In this document: piece after piece, positions 14,983 through 24,799 of the stretch | How the letters are laid out: the number at the start of each line of letters is the position of its first letter | How positions within the stretch are numbered: the first letter of the stretch is position 1 | Assembly (NCBI GenBank): GCA_029865515.1 | Contig: JAOUGQ010000011.1 | Span: 1 to 24,824, forward strand | Length of the DNA stretch: 24,824 bases | Direction of reading: 5' to 3' | From: Nitrospirota bacterium | Lineage (GTDB): Bacteria; Nitrospirota; Nitrospiria; Nitrospirales; UBA8639 | The notes under the pieces: generated by a model | Database searches by the model: none | The model's input: the letters and a program-made list of their open reading frames with translations, nothing else | Told to the model about the DNA's origin: nothing | Program-made: the position numbers and the translations under genes

Positions 14983-15095
14983 ACCAAGCTCTGTCCTCCA
15001 AAGCTCTTCTTTTTCATGACACTGCCACGACCTTCAATTCCCCAGACTCTGACCTGACAGGACACTCCCCTCATTCCCTGCAAGAGTCCCTCCTC

Positions 15096-15122
15096 ATTAA
15101 AGGTTGAACATCCTCTCGTCAA
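15096..15122 (-). promoter_or_regulatory. Possible sigma-70-type promoter for murC
   Basis: On the minus strand TTGACG (15117-15122) and TTTAAT (15096-15101) are each one mismatch from consensus. Their 15-bp spacing is shorter than the preferred 17. It would give a leader of more than 200 bases before murC. Confidence 0.3.
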
Positions 15123-15197
15123 TTTTTCTCGCTTTTCTCTCCGAACCGCTGCTGTGTGCTGCAAAACTTTCCAAAAGACGATTCCCCCTATCTTCCG

Positions 15198-16280
15198 TTA
15201 CCCACTCTGTCCCACAAGGGAGAGACATTCATGAACCATCTGTTCAGTGGCATGAACTTTCCTCAAGGCCCAACTTCGTCCAGCCATTTCCTGTAAGTGA
15301 TGGATATCAGTCATGCATTGTTCAATTTCTTCTGCCAGACGCTGCCCCGTGAGTTCTGATTGCAGCAGAACCCGTGCGGCGCCAGCCCCTTCCATGGCCC
15401 TGGCATTCATTTCCTGATGGTTGTGTGTCGCTTGAGGAAACGGGATCAGAATTCCAACTTTTCCATATGCCGATAACTCAGCCAGAGTACTGGCTCCGGC
15501 CCGGCACACAATAAGATCCGCTTTGGCAAGTTCGCAGGGCATATCGAAGAGAAAAGGACGGACATCCACCATCATGCCAAGTTGTTCATAGGCGGCTTTG
15601 ACGCGTTCATAATCATCGGCTCCCGTCTGGTGCGTCATGGTCACCTGTTCGCGCAGCCTCGCTGAAGATTCCACGGCTTTCAACACTGCGGAATTGATGG
15701 CCCGAGCTCCCTGGCTCCCGCCAAAGATCAACAGGTGCGAGACCTTCTTCGGCGGAGGGGGAGCGTTCTCCAACACAAACGCTTTGCGGATGGGAGTGCC
15801 AATCACCTTCACCTTAGAAGGCGAGAAGAAGGGAACGGCACTGTCAAAGGCCAAAAAAACCCTATCGGCCAATGGGCCTAACACCCGATTGGCAAGACCC
15901 GGCATAGCATTTGGTTCCAGCAATACTCTGGGAATGTTCAGCAACCATGCGGCAAAGACCACGGGTGGACTGAAATATCCTCCTGTGCCAATGACCAGAT
16001 CCGTGTGATGGCTTCGGAGAATCTGAACAGCCCGCCCTACCGACTTAAGGAGCAGAACGAAGGAACGAATCATGCGAAACACCCCTCGACCCACAAATCC
16101 TTCGACCTGAATCGGTTCAAAGCCAAACCCTTCTTTTCCGAGGATTTCTCCCTCCAAGGACTTACCCGTCCCCACAAACACGATGCTCCCACCAGGATCA
16201 TGCTGTTGAAATTCTTTCGCATACGCGATAGCCGGATATACATGTCCTCCCGTTCCACCCGCAGCAATCACGACCCTCAT
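15198..16280 (-). CDS. murG: Lipid II synthase MurG
   Basis: 360 residues of the GT-B fold (GT28). Visible marks are the N-terminal AAGGTGGHVYPAIA, GTGGYFSPPV and LEPNAMPGLANR in the lipid I-binding domain, then FGGSQGARAIN, the donor-site RAGASTLAEL and PQATHNHQEMNA. It transfers GlcNAc from UDP-GlcNAc to lipid I at the inner face of the membrane. ATG at 16280 with AGAGGA 7 bases upstream. It follows ftsW by 18 bp. Confidence 0.97.
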   Translation of the reverse strand: MRVVIAAGGTGGHVYPAIAYAKEFQQHDPGGSIVFVGTGKSLEGEILGKEGFGFEPIQVEGFVGRGVFRMIRSFVLLLKSVGRAVQILRSHHTDLVIGTGGYFSPPVVFAAWLLNIPRVLLEPNAMPGLANRVLGPLADRVFLAFDSAVPFFSPSKVKVIGTPIRKAFVLENAPPPPKKVSHLLIFGGSQGARAINSAVLKAVESSARLREQVTMTHQTGADDYERVKAAYEQLGMMVDVRPFLFDMPCELAKADLIVCRAGASTLAELSAYGKVGILIPFPQATHNHQEMNARAMEGAGAARVLLQSELTGQRLAEEIEQCMTDIHHLQEMAGRSWALRKVHATEQMVHECLSLVGQSG

Positions 16281-16298
16281 TCATACATCCTCTCTCAA

Positions 16299-17477
16299 TC
16301 AGGGGCCGGCTCGCCCTTGTCGAGCGATACTCAACAGGATTCCGATGGCTAACATGGTGACAAGCAGCGAGGACCCGCCGTAACTCACCAGGGGAAGCGT
16401 TAACCCTTTCGTCGGTAACATTCCGCTCACAACTCCCGCATTGATAAGGGCCTGAATGCCCAGGAGCAAGGTAATGCCCAAGGCGAGGTATCGTCCGAAT
16501 AAATCCGGTGCCAAGGCCGCGACACGAAATCCTTTGAACACTAAAATGGCAAACAACGCCAATAGACCTGAGGTCCCGATAAGTCCAAGCTCTTCTCCCA
16601 CCAACGCCAACACAAAGTCGGTGTGTCCCTCAGGGAGATACAACAGTTTTTGTTTTCCCTGCCCAAGACCGACACCAAACACTCCGCCGTTTTCCAGCGC
16701 CAGGATGGACTGGACAAGCTGGTAGCCTGCACCTTCCCGGTCCTCGAAGGGATTCATAAAGGTGGTCATCCGCTCCCATCGTTCTGGACTCATCCAGATG
16801 AGCGAAATCAACCCCACGACCATCGGAAGACCTAAGTACGCCAGATGACGCACGCGGGCTCCAGCCAGATACATCATGCCCACCAACACCAGACTGATGA
16901 CGACGGTACTCCCTAAATCAGGTTCCACCACAATAAGTCCGCAGATCAAGCCCACAATCGCCACGGGGGGAAGAAACCCTCGCTGCCAATCGGTGACCCG
17001 TCGTTGAGGATTGGAGAGAAACGCTGCCAGATACAACACGACGGCCAATTTGGCCATTTCCGTGGGTTGAATGGAAAAAAATCCGAATGCGAGCCACCGA
17101 CGAGCCCCATTAATTTGAGGGCCTATTCCCAACACCAGAAGCAATCCAGCGACACATCCCACCACAATCAAGGGAACCCAGCGTTTCCACTGGCCATAAT
17201 CGATCAATGACCCAACCAGCAGGAGGCCGAATCCCAGCACCATCCAGACAATTTGTCGTTGGAGATAATAGGTGGAGTTGGTAAATTTATTTTCCGCCAT
17301 GACGCCACTTGCGCTGAAGACCATGACCAATCCCCCAAGTGACAGGGCCAGGGTAATCCCCACAATCAGCGGATCGATCCGCTTGGAACTGATGCCGAGA
17401 TTCCGCGGGAATAAATCCGCCCACGCGCGGGAATCGACGTGAGAATTTTTTCGTCGGAGTATGGCTGGAATTCCCAT
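16299..17477 (-). CDS. ftsW: Lipid II polymerase FtsW (SEDS family)
   Basis: 392 residues with about ten membrane segments. SEDS signatures: GARRWLAFGFFSIQPTEMAK (124-143), the catalytic aspartate D187 in VVEPDLGST, the extracellular loop LPEGHTDFVLALVGEELG (281-298) and LPTKGLTLPLVSYGGSS (354-370). With FtsI it forms the septal peptidoglycan synthase. Its ATG directly abuts the murD stop codon (no gap), indicating coupling. RodA is the paralogue; dcw location favours FtsW. Confidence 0.95.
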   Translation of the reverse strand: MGIPAILRRKNSHVDSRAWADLFPRNLGISSKRIDPLIVGITLALSLGGLVMVFSASGVMAENKFTNSTYYLQRQIVWMVLGFGLLLVGSLIDYGQWKRWVPLIVVGCVAGLLLVLGIGPQINGARRWLAFGFFSIQPTEMAKLAVVLYLAAFLSNPQRRVTDWQRGFLPPVAIVGLICGLIVVEPDLGSTVVISLVLVGMMYLAGARVRHLAYLGLPMVVGLISLIWMSPERWERMTTFMNPFEDREGAGYQLVQSILALENGGVFGVGLGQGKQKLLYLPEGHTDFVLALVGEELGLIGTSGLLALFAILVFKGFRVAALAPDLFGRYLALGITLLLGIQALINAGVVSGMLPTKGLTLPLVSYGGSSLLVTMLAIGILLSIARQGRAGP

Positions 17478-18899
17478 TTATTGAAGCTCCCCGACAACCC
17501 GTTTAAATTCAAGTCCTCGATGATGATAATTCCGAAACATATCGAAACTGGCGCAAGCCGGAGAAAACAACACGACATCTCCTTTTGACGCGAACGCCGC
17601 GGCCTGCGACACCGCATCCTCCAGGCTGGCCGCAAGAGCGACCGGCTTGATCTGATCCAAGGCCTGGATGATTTTCTGAGTGGCTTCTCCAATCACCACC
17701 ACTCCCTTGACCTGCCGCTTAATGGTGTCAGCCAACTGCGAAAAATCTCCGCCTTTATCTTTTCCCCCAAGAATCAAGACCAATGGCTCCTCAAAGCTGT
17801 GCAAGGCTTTGAGTGTGGCGTCCACATTTGTCCCCTTTGAATCATTGACGAATGTGATGCCTTGCCATTCCCGAACCACCTCCAAGGCATGCTCAAAGGT
17901 TGGAGTAGACTGAAGGGCCAGAACCATATCTTCTACTGAGCACCCGCACAGCAGGCTGACACTCATCGCCGCCATCGCATTCGCGACGTTATGATCTCCA
18001 CGCATCGGAAGTGCATCCCGTCGAACAATTGAAAACTCCTTCCCGTGCATCCGTGCCCGAATATCGGCTCCCTCAAGATACACACCCTGTTTTACCTTTT
18101 GAATAAGGCTAAATTCACAGAGGCCTGACCGTGCGGACAAGGCCATGGTTTTCACCACAGGATCATCCACATTGATGAGCGCCCAATCCTGACTCGTCTG
18201 GTTTTCAAAAATACGCTGTTTGGCAGCCCGATATTCTTCCTGGGTGGGATGTCGATCCAGATGATCGGGCGTCACATTCAACAACGCGGCAATCCAGGGT
18301 TTGAACCGGTGGATAGTCTCCAATTGGAAACTCGATACCTCTGCGACAATATATTCATAGTCAGGCGCTGGAGAGGGGTGAGTTGGCCTCGGCACGGCTT
18401 CGCACAAGGGAATACCCAGATTTCCGCCCACAAATGCCCTTTTTCCGCTTTGTTGCAGTATCGATCCGATGAGGCGAACCGTGGTGCTTTTCCCATTGGT
18501 GCCGGTCACCGCAATGATGGGAGCCTGTAGAAACCATCCGGCTAATTCAATTTCTCCGATAATCGGGATGCCCCGTTGGCCAATCTCTTGGACAAGAAGA
18601 TGGTCCTTGGAGACCCCTGGGCTCACCACAAGGAGATCGAGATCCCTCAAGCCCTCTGCGACTTGATCTCCCCGGAACACCTGAGCACCTCGAAGTCCAT
18701 ACGACTTCGACGTAGACTCAAAATCCTGGCTGGGTTGCTCTTCGACAATGGTGACCAACGCGCCCAAGTCCAGGAGGAGATCGGCAGCCGCCCTCCCGCT
18801 TCGTCCGAGACCAAATACCGTGACCCGTTTCCCTTGCCAACTTGTGATGGGAAACACCGGAGTGACTTTCACAGCTTCCATGACTCCACAGGGTTCCAC
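17478..18899 (-). CDS. murD: UDP-N-acetylmuramoylalanine--D-glutamate ligase MurD
   Basis: 473 residues with the Mur-ligase layout: FGLGRSGRAAADLL in domain 1, the P-loop VTGTNGKSTT (K137), EVSSFQLE, and NVTPDHLDRH with the adjacent magnesium/lysine region. In domain 3 are NDSKGTNVDAT, LILGGKDKGGDF and FSPACASFDMFRNYHHRG, all MurD-specific. It adds D-Glu to UDP-MurNAc-L-Ala. A GTG at 18899 with AGGA five bases upstream is chosen; an ATG at 18881 would remove six residues. Confidence 0.97.
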   Translation of the reverse strand: MEPCGVMEAVKVTPVFPITSWQGKRVTVFGLGRSGRAAADLLLDLGALVTIVEEQPSQDFESTSKSYGLRGAQVFRGDQVAEGLRDLDLLVVSPGVSKDHLLVQEIGQRGIPIIGEIELAGWFLQAPIIAVTGTNGKSTTVRLIGSILQQSGKRAFVGGNLGIPLCEAVPRPTHPSPAPDYEYIVAEVSSFQLETIHRFKPWIAALLNVTPDHLDRHPTQEEYRAAKQRIFENQTSQDWALINVDDPVVKTMALSARSGLCEFSLIQKVKQGVYLEGADIRARMHGKEFSIVRRDALPMRGDHNVANAMAAMSVSLLCGCSVEDMVLALQSTPTFEHALEVVREWQGITFVNDSKGTNVDATLKALHSFEEPLVLILGGKDKGGDFSQLADTIKRQVKGVVVIGEATQKIIQALDQIKPVALAASLEDAVSQAAAFASKGDVVLFSPACASFDMFRNYHHRGLEFKRVVGELQ

Positions 18900-18912
18900 T
18901 AAGATCCTATGA

Positions 18913-19989
18913 TTATCGTAATTTCAAGGTGCTGATGCTCAAAAGGCCCAAAATGATCGCAATGATCCACAGACGAACGACCACTTTGGGTTCTTCCCAT
19001 CCCTTCAATTCAAAATGATGGTGCAACGGCGCCATGAGGAAAATTCGCTTTCCCCTGGACTTAAAGGATGCCACCTGGAAAATCACGGACACCGCTTCCA
19101 TCACAAACACTCCCCCGACTAAGACCAATAACAATTCATGCTTGCAGACTACGGCTACCGTCCCTAACGCCGCCCCGAGCGGCAAAGATCCCACATCACC
19201 CATGAAAACCGATGCAGGATAGGTGTTAAACCAGAGAAACCCCAAGCCCGCGCCAATAATAGAGGCCGTCAGAATAGCGAGCTCCCCGGCTCCGTTAATA
19301 TGAGGAATGAGTAAATACTCTGAAACCACTTTATTCCCGACTGCCCAGGCCACTACCGTGTAGGCCATCGCCGAAATAATGACCGGCCCGACGGCCAAAC
19401 CATCCAATCCATCAGTTAAGTTCACCGCATTGGAACACCCCACAATGACCAAAATAGCAAAGGGGATATACAAGGCTCCTAGATCAGGGGTGAAATTTTT
19501 AAAGAACGGCACACTGAGCTGCGTGGAATAGGCAGGCGATAGGTAAAAAAACAACCCAATTCCCAAGGCTACACCTAACTGTCCCACAAATTTTTGCGTT
19601 GCCGACAATCCCTTGGAACGACCCCGTAATATTTTAATGTAATCATCGACAAACCCGATCAGCCCGAAACCCACAATCGACAACAAGACCAACCACACAT
19701 AGAGATTGGAAATATCCGCCCATAACAACGTTGCTAACAAGACAGAAAAAATAATGAGCACACCCCCCATCGTGGGAGTGCCGGATTTTCCAAGATGAGT
19801 TTGGGGACCATCGTTCCGAATTTTTTGTCCCAGTTTCAACGTCTGTAATTTTTTGATCATGGAAGGGGCAAGAAAAAAGACAATGAGAAAGGCAGTAATC
19901 GCCGCATAAATGATGCGAAAACTGAGATAACGGAAGACATTGAATAAGGCAAATTCGGTATGAAGGGGATAGAGCCACAGATACAGCAT
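18913..19989 (-). CDS. mraY: Phospho-MurNAc-pentapeptide translocase MraY
   Basis: 358 residues with about ten membrane segments. The PNPT-family catalytic residues are visible: D115-D116 in GFVDDYIK, N190-x-T-D193-GLD196-GLA, the metal-binding FMGDVGSLPLG (D265), and the HHH loop PLHHHFELKGW (323-325). It makes lipid I from UDP-MurNAc-pentapeptide and undecaprenyl phosphate. The start ATG at 19989 has only a weak ribosome-binding site. A 131-bp gap separates it from murF. Confidence 0.97.
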   Translation of the reverse strand: MLYLWLYPLHTEFALFNVFRYLSFRIIYAAITAFLIVFFLAPSMIKKLQTLKLGQKIRNDGPQTHLGKSGTPTMGGVLIIFSVLLATLLWADISNLYVWLVLLSIVGFGLIGFVDDYIKILRGRSKGLSATQKFVGQLGVALGIGLFFYLSPAYSTQLSVPFFKNFTPDLGALYIPFAILVIVGCSNAVNLTDGLDGLAVGPVIISAMAYTVVAWAVGNKVVSEYLLIPHINGAGELAILTASIIGAGLGFLWFNTYPASVFMGDVGSLPLGAALGTVAVVCKHELLLVLVGGVFVMEAVSVIFQVASFKSRGKRIFLMAPLHHHFELKGWEEPKVVVRLWIIAIILGLLSISTLKLR

Positions 19990-20120
19990 AGAAAATTACT
20001 TTCTCAAGGCACGAGGAATGAGGGTCCATTCCTGACAAAGTGCGTCATGTATGTGCACAGTTAATTCGTTACCATCGCCGATCCCTTGTGCCAGGGAAAT
20101 TCAACACAAAACCAAATCCT
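19990..20120 (-). other. Spacer between murF and mraY
   Basis: 131 bp with no gene. A short TCCCT/AGGGA inverted repeat is present; no promoter or terminator can be supported. Confidence 0.35.
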
Positions 20121-21536
20121 TCATGACGCTGGACGGACCGCGTCTAAAACACGTTCCATTTTTGCGCCTCTGGAAGCTTTAATTAACACCACATCTCCAC
20201 GCTTGACGATCGTTTTCAACAACTCACCTGCTTCTACAGCGTCCTTCGCCACTGACACCAGCGTGGTCCCACGCGCCTTCTGGACGCCTTCCTGCATCTT
20301 ATGGCCATATACCCCACAGGCAATCAAATGGGTGACCTGATGTTTCGCCGCCTCGCGTCCAACTTCCTGATGAAATTGCGCCTCTTTGGGCCCCAACTCA
20401 AGCATGTCCCCTAAGACGGCTATCGTTCTTCGAGCAGGATCCAGCCCAACCAGCAATTCCAAGGCTGCCTTGACCGACGCGGGATTGGCGTTATAACAAT
20501 CGTACAGATACATCACCCCATCCCACCGACGGATTTCCGACCGCATGGGCGCCGGCCTAAACTTCTCCAATCCCGAAATGATCTCCTCGCCAGAAAATCC
20601 CATGGCACATCCGACTGCAGCCCCGGCCAGGGCATTGGCAATATTGTGCGAGCCCATGGTTCGCACACTCACTCGCTTGGCCTTTCGTCGGTTGGGTAAT
20701 AAGAGACGAAATTCTGTTCGCCACCCATTCCACGTCTGGTCTGCTGCCCGAACATCCGCCTGAGCCGACAACCCGAATGAGATCACAGGACATTTGGCTT
20801 TCCGGGAAAATTTTTCAAAATATCGGTCGTCCGCATTCAAAATAGCTGCCCCACCATCCCCGGGAAGCCAATCCAATAATTCACCCTTGGATGTCGCCGA
20901 CCTGGCTAGCGTGCCATAAAACTCCAAATGGTCCGGACCGACATTGGTGATCACGCCGGAGGTGGGCCTGGCCATATCACACAGTTGCGTGGTCTGCCCC
21001 ACTTGATCCACTCCCATTTCAATGACCGCGGCCTGGTGGCCTGCGTGAAGACCCAAGAGCGTCCTGGGGACTCCAATGGCATTATTAAAATTTCCTTGTG
21101 TTTTATGGACGCGCCAGCGAGTCGCCAGCACCCGATAGACCATTTCCTTCGTCGTGGTTTTTCCATTGCTACCCGTAATCGCCACCACAGGAATCGAAAA
21201 CCGTAATCGGTGGAACCTGGCCAAGTCCTGGTAGGCCCGAAGAGTATCTTTCACGCCAACCACCATGACGGGATCCGAGCCAACCTGACGCGTCTGCCTC
21301 AACATTTCCCAGGCCCGTGCCTCTTCAACAACGACGCCCCTCGCTCCCAGTTGGCAGGCCTTTCTCACAAATTCGTGGCCATCGAATTTCTCGCCTTTCA
21401 ATGCCAGAAAAAGATCGCCGGCTTTGATCTCACGCGAATCCGTTTGCACCCGAAGCAGCCTGCCTTTGCGCCGTCCCCTGACAATCAACGTACCCTTGGT
21501 CGCATCAAGAACTTCTTCCACCTCAAAAGCCGCCAT
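20121..21536 (-). CDS. murF: UDP-MurNAc-tripeptide--D-Ala-D-Ala ligase MurF
   Basis: 471 residues. Domain 1 begins QTDSREIKAGDLFLALKGEKFDGHEF (uridine-binding fold), followed by the P-loop ITGSNGKTTTKE (K126), and the MurF-type VIEMGVDQVGQ and NVGPDHLE motifs. Domain 3 has YDCYNANPASVKAAL and LGDMLELG. It adds the D-Ala-D-Ala dipeptide supplied by Ddl. ATG at 21536 with GGAAG seven bases upstream; 14 bp after murE. Confidence 0.97.
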   Translation of the reverse strand: MAAFEVEEVLDATKGTLIVRGRRKGRLLRVQTDSREIKAGDLFLALKGEKFDGHEFVRKACQLGARGVVVEEARAWEMLRQTRQVGSDPVMVVGVKDTLRAYQDLARFHRLRFSIPVVAITGSNGKTTTKEMVYRVLATRWRVHKTQGNFNNAIGVPRTLLGLHAGHQAAVIEMGVDQVGQTTQLCDMARPTSGVITNVGPDHLEFYGTLARSATSKGELLDWLPGDGGAAILNADDRYFEKFSRKAKCPVISFGLSAQADVRAADQTWNGWRTEFRLLLPNRRKAKRVSVRTMGSHNIANALAGAAVGCAMGFSGEEIISGLEKFRPAPMRSEIRRWDGVMYLYDCYNANPASVKAALELLVGLDPARRTIAVLGDMLELGPKEAQFHQEVGREAAKHQVTHLIACGVYGHKMQEGVQKARGTTLVSVAKDAVEAGELLKTIVKRGDVVLIKASRGAKMERVLDAVRPAS

Positions 21537-21550
21537 GCCGAATCTTCCGA

Positions 21551-23065
21551 CTACGCGCGACCCATCTGCTGATGGATCGCTTTCCTGGCTTCTTCACGAT
21601 CATCAAAATGAATTTTCTGGGTACCGAGAATCTGGTAGTCTTCGTGTCCCTTCCCGGCTATCAACACCAGATCTCCCGGCTTGGCTTCTGCCACAGCGGC
21701 ATGAATCGCCTCAGCACGATCTGAAATGATCCGATAAGGACACCGTTCTTCGGGACGCAGCGACTGAATTCCCTGTTCGATCTGAGACAGAATTGTATGA
21801 GGATTCTCCGTTCGAGGATTATCGGAGGTGACGATCACCAAATCGCTGTGTCGTGACGCCACTTGGCCCATCTTGGGCCGCTTTCCAGAATCCCGATCTC
21901 CTCCACAGCCAAACAGCGTAATGATTCGTCCTTGTTTAATCGCCTGCGCCGCTCGGAGCAACCGATACAGCGCATCTTCGGTATGGGCATAATCCACCAC
22001 GACCGTAAAGGCTTGTCCTTCATCGATGCGTTCAAATCGACCGGGAACATTGGCGACTGATTGCAGCGCCCTCTCAATCATCGGAACCGTCATGCCCATT
22101 TCCAAACCGATGCCAATGGCTGCCAACATATTTGACACATTGTGCTCACCCACTAATTGGCTACTGATGGTCAATCGACCAAGAGGACTGTTTACCAAAA
22201 ACTCCGTTCCGCCCATGGAAAGACGAATGTCTTCCGCCTGAATGTCCGCTGGTGCATGAAGGCCAAACGTCCACGTGGGAATTGAACAGCGTTGAAGGAG
22301 CATGGGGGCCCGTTCATCATCCGCATTGACAAGAGCTCGTTTGGGACCTGTCTTCTGCTTACCCTCGACGCATTCGGTAAATAAACGGACCTTCGCCTGA
22401 AAATATTCATCCAACGTTCGATGAAAATCTAAATGGTCTTGCGTCAAGTTGGTAAACACCACAATGTCGAATTCACAGCCAGCCACCCGGTCTAATGCCA
22501 AGGCATGGGAAGAGACCTCCATCACCGCGACATCCATCCCGGCTTTCACCATGGCATTCAACATACCCTGCAATTCGACGGAGGCAGGAGTGGTATGCGA
22601 TGCCGCCCGGTGTTCTGTCCCGAAAACATATCCCACGGTCCCCAACAATCCAACATGATGTCCTTGGGCTTCCAGCAAGGATTTCGCTAGATACGTCACC
22701 GTGGTTTTCCCATTCGTCCCTGTGACCCCCACCATTTGCAGATGGGCGGAAGGCATGTCGTACAGTCTGGATGCCAACAATCCCAAAGCCTTTCGAGAGT
22801 TTTTCACTCGAATGAGGACGGATGATCTTCCTCCCTGGGGTGGCTCAAACCTCTCAAAACCTTCTTCCACCACAACACCAACCGCCCCTTGTGATTGGGC
22901 CTGTCTCACAAATTGATGCCCATCTTGGTGTTCTCCCTTGATTGCCACAAACACCGAACCAGGTTTTACCTGCCGAGAATCCTCGGTGATGGACATAACC
23001 TCACACTGAAGATCCCCTTGAACCATTACACTATCCAGTGAGGCAACAAGCTCTCGTAACGTCAC
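21551..23065 (-). CDS. murE: UDP-MurNAc-L-alanyl-D-glutamate--2,6-diaminopimelate ligase MurE
   Basis: 504 residues. P-loop GVTGTNGKTTVT (K120), the carbamylated-lysine region YFQAKVRLF (K225), and the substrate-selecting DNPRTENP at 415-422. The DNPR form is that of enzymes adding meso-diaminopimelate; L-Lys-type enzymes differ here, so the stem peptide should contain mDAP. It starts with GTG at 23065, 3 bp after the ftsI stop, with no clear ribosome-binding site, so translation is probably coupled to ftsI. Confidence 0.97.
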   Translation of the reverse strand: MTLRELVASLDSVMVQGDLQCEVMSITEDSRQVKPGSVFVAIKGEHQDGHQFVRQAQSQGAVGVVVEEGFERFEPPQGGRSSVLIRVKNSRKALGLLASRLYDMPSAHLQMVGVTGTNGKTTVTYLAKSLLEAQGHHVGLLGTVGYVFGTEHRAASHTTPASVELQGMLNAMVKAGMDVAVMEVSSHALALDRVAGCEFDIVVFTNLTQDHLDFHRTLDEYFQAKVRLFTECVEGKQKTGPKRALVNADDERAPMLLQRCSIPTWTFGLHAPADIQAEDIRLSMGGTEFLVNSPLGRLTISSQLVGEHNVSNMLAAIGIGLEMGMTVPMIERALQSVANVPGRFERIDEGQAFTVVVDYAHTEDALYRLLRAAQAIKQGRIITLFGCGGDRDSGKRPKMGQVASRHSDLVIVTSDNPRTENPHTILSQIEQGIQSLRPEERCPYRIISDRAEAIHAAVAEAKPGDLVLIAGKGHEDYQILGTQKIHFDDREEARKAIHQQMGRA

Positions 23066-23068
23066 AGT

Positions 23069-24799
23069 TTATTGCACAAGGGGCTGCGGCGAAGAAATTG
23101 GCTGTGTGGCGGCAGCCGTCCGAATGATTGGTGACCCACCGGGTAAGACCCCCAAATGCGGCAGGACCCGTTCTGCCACCTTTCGAAATACCGGCGCAGC
23201 AATTTCCCCTCCCCAATTACCAATTTTCGGTTCATCTATAACCACCAACATGGTGAGCCGAGGTTGATCGATCGGCGCAAACCCTACAAACGAGGCAATC
23301 ACCCTTGATGAAGAGTATGATCCGGTTTCCACATCAATTTTCTGAGCGGTCCCAGTCTTTCCCGCCGCTCGATATTCCGCAAGCTTGGCACGCTTGCCTG
23401 TTCCCGTTTCTACTGCAGTTTCGAGAATCCTGGTTAACACACCGGCTGTCTCCGTGGAGATTGGTCGCCGCTTGGGCTGTGGATCTTTGGTCAGCATGGC
23501 TTGCCCTTGGGAATCCAAGACTGAAGAAACCACATACGGCGTCATCAGCCAACCCCCATTGGCCACCGCTGACATCGCCGCAACCATTTGAATGGGAGTG
23601 ACTCCGATTTCCTGTCCCATCGCAATCGAAGACAGGCTTCGCCCACTCCATTTGTTGAGCTCCCGTAATATCCCTGAAGATTCTCCCGGGAGATCGATTT
23701 CGGTTTTTTCTCCAAATCCAAACGCCTTCAAATACGCAAAGACGCGGTCCTGTCCTAATTCCATCGCGACTTTGATCGCGCCCACATTGCTCGATTGAGC
23801 TACCGCTTCCGAAAACGTCATCCAACTGGTTTTTGCGGGATCATGAACAATCGTACCTGCGACCGCCATCTGTCCCTCACCGCCATAGATCAACGTATCC
23901 GGGGCCATGACATGCTCTTCCAGCGCAGCCGCCGCCACCACAATTTTCAAGGTTGAGCCCGGTTCATAGGGATCCGTCACCGCTCGATTCCGCCAATCCT
24001 GGGCGGAAAATTGCCCCAGATGGTTCGGGTCAAATGTGGGATGAAGGGCCCACGCTAGAATTGCTCCGGTTAAAGGGTCCATGATGACAATACTTCCGGA
24101 TTTGGCGCCGCTTCGCTTCATTGCCTGCGCCAATTCCTCCTCCGCAATGAATTGGATCACTTCATCAACGGTCAACGTCAGATGGTAGCCGGTCGGGAGA
24201 TTGGCCGAATCCTGGTTTTGGGGAGAGGCAATTTTTCGTCCCAGGGCGTCGCGTTGGTATTTTATCAGGTTCTTTTCACCCCGCAGATAGGATTCATATT
24301 GAAGCTCCACCCCTTCCAAACCCTGGCTATCAATCCCGGCAAACCCCACAATATGAGAGACCAATTCGCCCTTGGGATAAAAACGATGCGGCTCTCTCGT
24401 CAGTCCCAACCCGGGAATATTCATCGCCTCCAATTTCTTGGCTATGCTTTCCGGAACATTCCGTTTGACCCACACGAATGGCTGATTCCGTGTGAACAGG
24501 TCACCTAACTGAGTGGCCGGCATTTCTAAGACCGGAGCTAACGACCGTGCGGTTCGGTGCGGATCCTTCAGGGATGGCGGCCTGACATACAGTGACGCCA
24601 CCTCCACATTGAGAGCCAGTGGATGACCATGCCTGTCAACAATCACACCTCGGTCAGGCTGCACTACCACGGTCTTCTGATGTTGCTGTTGCGCCTGATG
24701 GGCCCCGACTTCAGCTTGTATGACCTGCAGGTAAAACAGCCGGCAACCAATAACCACGAACCCCAATAAGAGGCCTAAGCAGACTATGCCACTTCGCAT
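23069..24799 (-). CDS. ftsI: Septal transpeptidase FtsI (PBP3, class B penicillin-binding protein)
   Basis: 576 residues from the ATG at 24799. An N-terminal membrane anchor (about 5-26) precedes the pedestal/dimerisation domain (PDRGVIVDRHGHPLALNV near 48-65). The transpeptidase motifs are S282-T-L-K285 in EPGSTLK, S336-S-N338, and K481-T-G in AAGKTGTAQK. It crosslinks septal peptidoglycan with FtsW. The frame stays open upstream to the window edge and no ribosome-binding site precedes this ATG, so the true start may lie beyond 24824. A proline/glutamine-rich tail follows residue 550. The PASTA repeats seen in some relatives are absent. Confidence 0.96.
   Translation of the reverse strand: MRSGIVCLGLLLGFVVIGCRLFYLQVIQAEVGAHQAQQQHQKTVVVQPDRGVIVDRHGHPLALNVEVASLYVRPPSLKDPHRTARSLAPVLEMPATQLGDLFTRNQPFVWVKRNVPESIAKKLEAMNIPGLGLTREPHRFYPKGELVSHIVGFAGIDSQGLEGVELQYESYLRGEKNLIKYQRDALGRKIASPQNQDSANLPTGYHLTLTVDEVIQFIAEEELAQAMKRSGAKSGSIVIMDPLTGAILAWALHPTFDPNHLGQFSAQDWRNRAVTDPYEPGSTLKIVVAAAALEEHVMAPDTLIYGGEGQMAVAGTIVHDPAKTSWMTFSEAVAQSSNVGAIKVAMELGQDRVFAYLKAFGFGEKTEIDLPGESSGILRELNKWSGRSLSSIAMGQEIGVTPIQMVAAMSAVANGGWLMTPYVVSSVLDSQGQAMLTKDPQPKRRPISTETAGVLTRILETAVETGTGKRAKLAEYRAAGKTGTAQKIDVETGSYSSSRVIASFVGFAPIDQPRLTMLVVIDEPKIGNWGGEIAAPVFRKVAERVLPHLGVLPGGSPIIRTAAATQPISSPQPLVQ

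Larger units (their letters stand above)
14855..15197 (-). other. 343-bp murG-murC spacer with palindromes
   Basis: No supported gene. A frame from a TTG at 15164 runs through the spacer into murC in another register but has no ribosome-binding site or recognisable domain. The spacer holds a possible promoter (15096-15122), a GC-rich nest of overlapping palindromes (14952-14982) and the palindrome GGCGATCGCC near 14895. It is by far the longest gap in an otherwise tightly packed array. Confidence 0.5.

Noticed and set aside
14763..15164. A 133-codon minus-strand frame crossing the murG-murC spacer into murC
   Set aside because: It starts at TTG without a ribosome-binding site, runs into murC in the wrong register and has no recognisable domain.
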